A DNA stretch of 64,000 nucleotides from Alphaproteobacteria bacterium (GTDB lineage Bacteria; Pseudomonadota; Alphaproteobacteria; Micropepsales; Micropepsaceae): NCBI GenBank assembly GCA_947467345.1, contig CANIHD010000005.1, forward strand, positions 62,001 through 126,000, given 5' to 3'. The stretch's first letter is position 1; each line of letters starts with the position of its first letter. Below the pieces are notes generated by a model that worked only from the letters and a program-made list of their open reading frames with translations, was not told the origin of the DNA and did no database searches. The position numbers were made by a program, and so were the translations under genes. Below, one piece after another: positions 58,713 to 64,000 of this stretch.

Positions 58713-60205
58713 TGGTGCAGCCTGCCGATCCCGCAAAATTCACCCTCACCGATGCGCGCGATGCCATCCGCGCCAAGAGCATTTCGTCGCGCGAGCTGAC
58801 GGAGGCCTGCATTGGCGCCATCGGTGCTGCCCGCTCACTCAATGCGTTCGTAACCGAAACGCCCGAGCGCGCCATGGAAGGCGCCGCCGAAGCCGATGCA
58901 CGGATTGCAAAGGGAAGCGCGCGCCCCCTCGAAGGGCTGCCGCTAGCAATCAAAGATCTCTTCTGCACCAAGGGCGTCCGCACGACAGCCGGCAGCCGCA
59001 TGCTCGACAATTTCGTGCCGACCTATGAATCGACCGTCACGCAGAACATTTGGGACGCCGGCGCAGTGCTGCTCGGCAAGACAAATATGGACGAGTTCGC
59101 AATGGGCTCTTCCAACGAGACCAGCTTCTTCGGTCCGGTGATCAATCCGTGGCGTGCACGCGGGCGCAACGAAGACCTCGTCCCCGGAGGATCGTCCGGC
59201 GGATCGGCCGCCTCGGTCGCCGGCGATCTTTGTCTTGCCGCGACTGGAACGGACACCGGCGGTTCGATCCGTCAGCCTGCAGCCGTCACCGGCACGGTCG
59301 GGATCAAACCAACTTATGGCCGCTGCTCGCGCTGGGGCATCATCGCGTTCGCGTCGTCGCTCGACCAGGCCGGGCCGATGACGAAGACTGTCGCCGATGC
59401 CGCGCTGATGCTGCAGGTGATGGCGGGACACGATCCCAAGGATTCCACCAGCGTGGATATTCCGGTGCCGGATTATTCCGCCGGGTTGGAAGGAAGCATC
59501 AAGGGATTGCGGGTCGGCATTCCGAAGGAATACCGCATCGATGGCGCGCCGCCCGAAATTGATACGCTGTGGGCCAAGGGCGCTTCATGGCTCAAATCGC
59601 AAGGCGCCGAGATCGTCGACGTCTCCCTCCCGCACACGAAATACGCGCTGCCTGTCTATTATATAGTGGCGCCCGCCGAGGCCTCCTCGAATCTTGCGCG
59701 CTATGACGGTGTACGCTTCGGCCATCGCACCGAATCCCCTCGCGATCTCTTGGAGCTTTACGAGAAGAGCCGCGCCGAGGGTTTCGGCCGTGAAGTGAAG
59801 CGCCGGATCATCATCGGCACCTATGTTCTCTCGTCCGGCTATTACGATGCCTATTATGTGCGAGCGCAAAAACTGCGCACGCTGATCGCGCAGGATTTCA
59901 CCAGGGCTTTCGAAGCTTGCGATGTGCTGCTGACGCCGTCGACGCCGTCGGCTGCGTTCGCCGTCAACTCCAAGACCGCCGATCCGGTGTCCATGTATCT
60001 GAACGACGTGTTCACCGTGACGGTGAACCTGGCCGGACTGCCGGGATTATCCGTGCCGGCCGGACTTTCATCAGAAGGTTTGCCATTGGGTCTACAGGTG
60101 ATCGGCAAGGCGTTTGACGAGGCAACGGTGTTGAAGGCCGGGCGCGCCATAGAACGCGCTGCTGATTTCAAGCATGATGTTTCGCGGTGGTGGAGCACAC
60201 GATGA
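58712..60205 (+). CDS. gatA: glutamyl-tRNA(Gln) amidotransferase subunit A
   Basis: Amidase subunit releasing ammonia from glutamine (497 aa). Catalytic Lys in [17 protein letters not shown]; the Gly/Ser-rich signature [13 protein letters not shown] and the nucleophile Ser region [10 protein letters not shown] give the Ser-cisSer-Lys triad. [22 protein letters not shown] is standard. Stop overlaps the gatB start (ATGA). Together with gatC and gatB it forms one operon. Confidence 0.97.
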   Translation: MVQPADPAKFTLTDARDAIRAKSISSRELTEACIGAIGAARSLNAFVTETPERAMEGAAEADARIAKGSARPLEGLPLAIKDLFCTKGVRTTAGSRMLDNFVPTYESTVTQNIWDAGAVLLGKTNMDEFAMGSSNETSFFGPVINPWRARGRNEDLVPGGSSGGSAASVAGDLCLAATGTDTGGSIRQPAAVTGTVGIKPTYGRCSRWGIIAFASSLDQAGPMTKTVADAALMLQVMAGHDPKDSTSVDIPVPDYSAGLEGSIKGLRVGIPKEYRIDGAPPEIDTLWAKGASWLKSQGAEIVDVSLPHTKYALPVYYIVAPAEASSNLARYDGVRFGHRTESPRDLLELYEKSRAEGFGREVKRRIIIGTYVLSSGYYDAYYVRAQKLRTLIAQDFTRAFEACDVLLTPSTPSAAFAVNSKTADPVSMYLNDVFTVTVNLAGLPGLSVPAGLSSEGLPLGLQVIGKAFDEATVLKAGRAIERAADFKHDVSRWWSTR

Positions 60206-61680
60206 GCACGCGCAAGGCGCGCCCCATCAACGGCGCAACCGGACCATGGGAAATCGTGATCGGCATGGAGGTCCATGCCCAGGTCGCTTCCAACGCGAAA
60301 TTGTTTTCCGGCGCCTCCACGAAATTCGGCGCGGAGCCGAATGCCAATGTCAGCCTGGTCGATGCCGCCATGCCGGGCATGTTGCCGGTCATCAACCGCG
60401 TCGCGGTGGAGCAGGCGGTTCGTACCGGCCTCGGACTTAAAGCGCAGATCAATCTGAGTTCAGTGTTCGACCGGAAGAACTATTTCTATCCCGATCTGCC
60501 GGCCGGCTATCAGATCTCGCAATACAAGCAGCCCATCGTCGGTGAGGGCGAACTCGTCATCGATTTGGAAGGCGGCGACTCCGTCCATGTCGGCATCGAG
60601 CGCCTGCATCTCGAACAGGACGCCGGCAAGAGCCTGCACGATCAGCATCCCGACTATACCTATGTCGATCTCAACCGCGCCGGCGTGGCTCTGATGGAAA
60701 TCGTGTCCAAACCGGACATGCGCTCCGCCGAGGAAGCGGCTGGCTTCCTGCACAAATTGCGTTCGATCTTGCGCTATCTCGGGACTTGCGACGGCAATAT
60801 GGAGGAGGGCTCCATGCGCGCCGACGTCAACGTTTCGGTTCGCCGGCCGGGCGAAGCACTCGGAACACGTTGCGAAATCAAGAATGTGAATTCGGTGCGC
60901 TTTGTCGGACAAGCGGTCGAATACGAAGCTCGCCGTCAGGTGGACGTGATCGAAGCTGGCGGTACCATCCGCCAGGAAACCCGCCTGTTCGATGCGCGTT
61001 TGGGTGAAACGCGGCCCATGCGTTCCAAGGAAGAAGCCCACGATTATCGCTATTTTCCCGATCCCGATTTGATGCCGCTGGTGCTCGATCAGGCTCGCGT
61101 TGACGAGATTGCGGCGACCCTGCCGGAGCTTCCCGACGAGAAGAAAACGCGCTTCATCGCTTCCGGACTTTCCGCCTATGACGCCGGTGTTCTGGTGGCG
61201 GAACGCGAGACGGCTGACTATTTCGAAGAGATGATTGCGACCGGCGCCGAAGCGAAAGCCTCCGCGAACTGGCTGATCAACGAATATTTCGGACGTCTTA
61301 ATCGCGAGGGTTTGACTCTTGCCGACGCGCCGGTATCGGCGCGGGCGAACAGCCAGATCGTTCAGATGGTGACCTCCAATCTAATTTCCGGAAAGATCGC
61401 GAAGGACGTGCTCGATATCGTTTGGCATGAGCGCGATGCCGATCCGATGGTCGTCGTAGAGGCTCGCGGTTTGCGCCAAGTGAACGACGAGGGTGCCATC
61501 ATCACCGCCATCGAAGCCGTCATCGCCGCAAATCCACAGAAGGTGGAAGAGCTGAAAGCGAAACCGAAACTCGCCGGATGGTTTGTCGGTCAGGTGATGA
61601 AGCAGACCGGCGGAAAGGCAAATCCGCAGTCGGTGAATGCGATTTTGAAGAAGCGTTTGGACATCTCCGACGAGGGGTGA
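60202..61680 (+). CDS. gatB: glutamyl-tRNA(Gln) amidotransferase subunit B
   Basis: Kinase and tRNA-binding subunit (492 aa) that activates Glu-tRNA and passes ammonia. [24 protein letters not shown] at the N terminus, [44 protein letters not shown]-like [12 protein letters not shown], and the C-terminal YqeY domain ending [16 protein letters not shown]. Start at 60202 via ATGA overlap; an upstream start at 60187 adds five residues. Confidence 0.97.
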   Translation: MSTRKARPINGATGPWEIVIGMEVHAQVASNAKLFSGASTKFGAEPNANVSLVDAAMPGMLPVINRVAVEQAVRTGLGLKAQINLSSVFDRKNYFYPDLPAGYQISQYKQPIVGEGELVIDLEGGDSVHVGIERLHLEQDAGKSLHDQHPDYTYVDLNRAGVALMEIVSKPDMRSAEEAAGFLHKLRSILRYLGTCDGNMEEGSMRADVNVSVRRPGEALGTRCEIKNVNSVRFVGQAVEYEARRQVDVIEAGGTIRQETRLFDARLGETRPMRSKEEAHDYRYFPDPDLMPLVLDQARVDEIAATLPELPDEKKTRFIASGLSAYDAGVLVAERETADYFEEMIATGAEAKASANWLINEYFGRLNREGLTLADAPVSARANSQIVQMVTSNLISGKIAKDVLDIVWHERDADPMVVVEARGLRQVNDEGAIITAIEAVIAANPQKVEELKAKPKLAGWFVGQVMKQTGGKANPQSVNAILKKRLDISDEG

Positions 61681-61924
61681 TTCGCGCCGATCTGCGCATT
61701 TTTCCATTCAGGGGGTGTTGTCAAGACATCCGCGCGGATTTTGATCCGCATACAGACGAACGCCGAAAGATCAATAAATATAGGTGTTTTATGACAAGCG
61801 CCGAATCGAGCCGGAAGCGGTCAACCCCCTGGTATTGCTTCATTAACTTAATCTCCCCATATTTTTCCACGTTTTTGGGGAATGCGTGTTGCAAGCCCCT
61901 AAACTAAGTAGAGGGAGTCGTTAC
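61681..61924. other. gatB to histone-like gene spacer
   Basis: 244 bases without a supported gene. The second half is AT-rich (CATTAACTTAATC, CATATTTTTCC) and probably holds the promoter of the histone-like gene, with a ribosome site AGAGGGAG at 61909-61916. Confidence 0.4.
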
Positions 61925-62173
61925 ATGCCGATGACTGCAAAAAAGAAGCCGACCCGTAAGAAAGTCTCGAAGAAGAAGCCGACCGTCCGTAAGGCCGCCG
62001 TGAAGAAGCCGGCGCGCAAGACGGCGAAAAAGAAAGTCGCGAAGAAGAAAACCGCGAAGCGCAAAGTCGCCAAAAAAGCGGCAAAAAAGCCGGCACGCAA
62101 AGCAGCGAAAAAGCGTAAACCTGCCAAAAAGCGGGCCAAAAAGGCTGCTGCTCCGGCTGCAGCGCCAATGTAA
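61925..62173 (+). CDS. histone H1-like Lys/Ala-rich nucleoid protein
   Basis: 82 aa almost wholly of Lys, Ala, Arg, Val, Pro and Thr: repeated KKPARK, KKKVAKKK and KKPTRKK modules and an AAAPAAAPM end. Resembles chlamydial Hc1/Hc2 and proteobacterial H1-like (AlgP/Bph-type) DNA-binding tails. Likely binds DNA or RNA non-specifically. It is monocistronic, with its own AT-rich upstream region and a strong terminator after it, suggesting high expression. The internal ATG at 61931 is an alternative start. Confidence 0.85.
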   Translation: MPMTAKKKPTRKKVSKKKPTVRKAAVKKPARKTAKKKVAKKKTAKRKVAKKAAKKPARKAAKKRKPAKKRAKKAAAPAAAPM

Positions 62174-62250
62174 ATCACCCTCGGGTGGTTTAAGGCAAAG
62201 GCCGCGGTTCCTCTCTGAGGGCCGCGGCCCGCCTGCTTAAGGATCTCAGG

Positions 62251-62282
62251 GGCCTCACCGCATATGCAGGGAGGCCTTTTTT
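62251..62282 (+). terminator. rho-independent terminator of the histone-like gene
   Basis: GGCCTC / GAGGCC stem (extendable by G-U pairs) with a 14-base loop and T6. A second inverted repeat with CCGCGG cores lies just upstream (about 62201-62228). Confidence 0.85.
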
Positions 62283-62331
62283 GTTGCCTCCGCTTGCATG
62301 GGCCTATGGCGCGGGCGTTATGATCGCCGCC

Positions 62332-63108
62332 ATGGCAAAGCCGAAAACCAAATCCAAACCACCCCTACCGAAGCCAACCGCGCGCAACGTCCGTAAAACC
62401 TCACCGCCGGCGAAGCCTATCTCGCTGTATTTTTGGCCGACGCCGAACGGCAAGAAGATCGCCATCATGTTGGAGGAGACGGGCCTCTCTTACGTGTTGC
62501 AGCCGGTCAACATCGGGCGCGGCGAGCAGTTCAAGCCCGAATTTCTCGCCATCTCACCCAACAACCGGATGCCCGCGATCGTCGATCCGGAGGGACCGGG
62601 TGGAAAGCCGATCTCCGTCTTCGAGTCCGGTGCCATCCTGCAATATCTCGGGCGCAAATCGGGTCGCTTCTATCCTGTGGCCGACCGCGCGCGTGTCGCC
62701 GTTGAGGAATGGCTCTATTGGCAGGTCGGTGGGCTCGGACCGATGGCCGGGCAGGTACATCATTTCCGCAACTACGTGACCGAGCCGCAGCCTTACGCCA
62801 CGCAGCGCTACATAAATGAAGTGAACCGCCTTTACGGCGTGATGGATAGGCGCCTTGGCAGCCGCGATTATCTCGCGGGTAGCTATTCAATCGCCGACAT
62901 GGCCGCTTTCCCGTGGGCGGTGGGCGCAGAATCCAAAGGTCAAAACATCGACGATTTTCCGAACGTGAAAGCATGGATCGAGCGCGTTGGTCGTCGCTCA
63001 GCAGTGATACGCGGCATGCATGTCGGTGCGGAATTACGCTCTGCGACTTACTCACTTCGTGACGATGAAGAGGCGAAGAAAATTCTCTTCGGCCAAAGAT
63101 CGCGATAA
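62332..63108 (+). CDS. glutathione S-transferase family protein (Nu-like)
   Basis: Thioredoxin-fold N-terminal domain and all-alpha C-terminal domain (about 258 aa). ISLYFWPTPNGKKIAIMLEE and ISPNNRMPAIVDPEGPGG followed by FESGAILQYLG resemble YfcG/YghU-type (Nu class) GSTs with disulfide reductase activity. The C-terminal half has YLAGSYSIADMAAFPW. A basic, Pro-rich N-terminal leader of about 25 residues precedes the fold. Start could be 62320 or 62332; the 62281 start lies in the upstream terminator. Confidence 0.9.
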   Translation: MAKPKTKSKPPLPKPTARNVRKTSPPAKPISLYFWPTPNGKKIAIMLEETGLSYVLQPVNIGRGEQFKPEFLAISPNNRMPAIVDPEGPGGKPISVFESGAILQYLGRKSGRFYPVADRARVAVEEWLYWQVGGLGPMAGQVHHFRNYVTEPQPYATQRYINEVNRLYGVMDRRLGSRDYLAGSYSIADMAAFPWAVGAESKGQNIDDFPNVKAWIERVGRRSAVIRGMHVGAELRSATYSLRDDEEAKKILFGQRSR

Positions 63109-63127
63109 CAGCGCTCGCGCTAATGCC

Positions 63128-63164
63128 TAACGCGCGTTAACGAAACATGAATTTCATCGTTAAC
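63128..63164. promoter_or_regulatory. palindromic TTAAC cluster upstream of the Sel1 gene
   Basis: Perfect 12-base palindrome TAACGCGCGTTA (63128-63139) overlapping a perfect inverted repeat GTTAACGA...TCGTTAAC (63136-63143 with 63157-63164, 13-base spacer). About 85 bases before the Sel1 start; looks like a regulator-binding array. Confidence 0.4.
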
Positions 63165-63248
63165 GTATCTTTAGCTTGATCGTCCCCAACATATGCATGC
63201 GCGAAAACGCAATGAAAAAGCGGGCTCGCGCATCGCGGAGGGGATTAC

Positions 63249-63518
63249 ATGGCTTATGTTGATTTCGATGCGCTGCGGCAGTTCGAAGTGGACGCCAAAT
63301 GCGGCCGCGCCGAAGCGCTTTACAATCTTGGACTCGCGTATTCGACGGGGCAGGGCGTGGCGGTGGATTATGTCGCCGCCCACAAATGGTTCAATCTGGC
63401 GGCGATGAAAGGTGTCGACGAAGCGTGTGCATGGCGGGCGCAATTGTCGGCCGAGATGAGCGCTCCTCAGATCGCCGAGGCGCAACGCCTCGCGCGCGAT
63501 TGGCTGCGCGTAGCCTAA
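63249..63518 (+). CDS. Sel1-like repeat protein
   Basis: 89 aa with about two Sel1 (TPR-like) repeats: AKCGRAEALYNLGLAYSTGQGV, then DYVAAHKWFNLAAMKGVDEA. Such units form superhelical protein-binding surfaces. No signal peptide. ATG preceded by GGAGGGGAT. Its stop overlaps the convergent hydrolase stop. Confidence 0.85.
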   Translation: MAYVDFDALRQFEVDAKCGRAEALYNLGLAYSTGQGVAVDYVAAHKWFNLAAMKGVDEACAWRAQLSAEMSAPQIAEAQRLARDWLRVA

Positions 63519-64000
63519 TAGTCTTCCAGCGTTCCCAGGAAATCGTCGATCGCCGTGAGCGCTTCAGGCTCGTCCAAGAACGGCACATGGCCGCGATTAG
63601 GGACCACCGCAACATGAAGGTCGAGCTTCATCTCTTTCATCTTCTCGACGGTTTCCGCCGATAGAAGATCGGAATTCTCGCCCCGTATCACCAGCGTGGG
63701 GCATCCCAGAACATTGTCGAATAGAGGCCATAGGCCGGACGGCGTACCAGCTTGGCGGTTGCGGGTGGACATCCGCATGGCGTCGCCGATTTTCGGATCG
63801 TAATCGGGTTTCAGAACACCGCCCTCTTCGCGGTAGAGCGCGTGGGCGAAAATAAGCCAGCGCTCTTGGGGCACCCCCGGAAACATCGCACCGTATTTCA
63901 CCTCCAGCGCCGCCGCGGCCGCATCCCAACTGGGTTGGCTAGGCTCATTGCCGACCGATTCCAGGATGCGGTCGAGGCCGGTGGGGCTAAGTTCGGCGCC
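63515..64000 (-). CDS. alpha/beta hydrolase, partial at the right edge
   Basis: C-terminal 161 residues of a hydrolase whose start lies beyond the window; the frame is open to 64000 (ELSPTGLDRILESVGNEPS). The catalytic Asp region VIRGENSDLLS and catalytic His in PNRGHVPFLDEPEAL are present; the nucleophile elbow is outside. Family residues resemble FGP-type esterase or haloperoxidase-like hydrolases; substrate unknown. A GTG at 63901 is internal, not the true start. Confidence 0.85.
   Translation of the reverse strand, partial: GAELSPTGLDRILESVGNEPSQPSWDAAAAALEVKYGAMFPGVPQERWLIFAHALYREEGGVLKPDYDPKIGDAMRMSTRNRQAGTPSGLWPLFDNVLGCPTLVIRGENSDLLSAETVEKMKEMKLDLHVAVVPNRGHVPFLDEPEALTAIDDFLGTLEDY

Noticed and set aside
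61925-62173. CRISPR-like or tandem DNA repeats
   Set aside because: The repetitiveness reflects Lys/Ala/Arg codons in a protein-coding frame; no constant repeat/spacer structure exists.
63137-63163. CtrA binding site (TTAA-N7-TTAA)
   Set aside because: TTAA half-sites are 19 bases apart, not 7, so the consensus is not met.

Overview
The window is a typical alphaproteobacterial chromosome segment: GC-rich, densely packed and mostly housekeeping. Several features point to Alphaproteobacteria: the order uvrA<>ssb-gyrA-coaD-cyclophilin-queA-tgt, a GAAC-N7-GAAC LexA-type operator in front of uvrA, an NDUFAF6-like squalene/phytoene synthase homologue, sdhE beside recG and mfd, the topA/dprA/plsY/pyrB/ruvX block facing gatCAB, and a CysN-CysC fusion. 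No marker here fixes the genus; an acidophilic or soil lineage such as Rhizomicrobium/Micropepsaceae is only a guess.

Layout. 0-6.6 kb: DUF815 ATPase, yajC, a PuuD-type membrane protein, the NDUFAF6-like protein, trmFO, a secreted NHL propeller protein and a frameshifted membrane protein. 6.6-17.8 kb: uvrA, ssb, gyrA, coaD, a cyclophilin, a sugar aminotransferase, queA, tgt and tRNA-Lys(UUU). 17.9-29.2 kb: a sugar-nucleotide and activated-sulfate block with fcl, gmd, manC, cysD, cysNC, galE, galU, a UDP-glucuronate 4-epimerase-like gene and ugd. It begins at a 27-bp inverted copy of the tRNA-Lys anticodon arm that contains the fcl stop codon. 29.4-39.5 kb: recG, sdhE, mfd, a tandem TonB_C protein and a large protein joining an ATP-grasp-like half to an M32 carboxypeptidase. 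39.5-42.5 kb: a membrane protein, an aldehyde dehydrogenase, rpmG and a small cytochrome c. 42.6-54.4 kb: rnr and topA, with three tandem paralogues of about 720 residues between them; each is a membrane-anchored protein with an N-terminal beta-sandwich-like domain, one CXXCH heme site and a propeller-like C-terminal half. 54.6-61.7 kb: dprA, plsY, pyrB fused to a PyrI-like zinc domain, ruvX and gatCAB. 61.9-64 kb: a histone-H1-like protein, a GST, a Sel1 protein and a partial alpha/beta hydrolase.

How the genes fit together. The 18-29 kb block would supply GDP-mannose, GDP-fucose, UDP-glucose, UDP-galactose, UDP-glucuronate and UDP-galacturonate, plus PAPS, the precursor set for a sulfated, uronic-acid-rich exopolysaccharide or capsule. 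The PAPS branch is broken: cysD and cysNC carry four frameshifts and one premature stop within about 2.5 kb. The neighbouring galE and manC also carry unusual changes at conserved sites. Only two other probable frameshifts occur in the rest of the window.

The best candidates for undescribed biology are the cytochrome/propeller triplet between topA and rnr (with a small cytochrome c just beyond rnr) and the ATP-grasp/M32 peptidase fusion. No CRISPR array, insertion sequence, phage gene or rRNA was seen.
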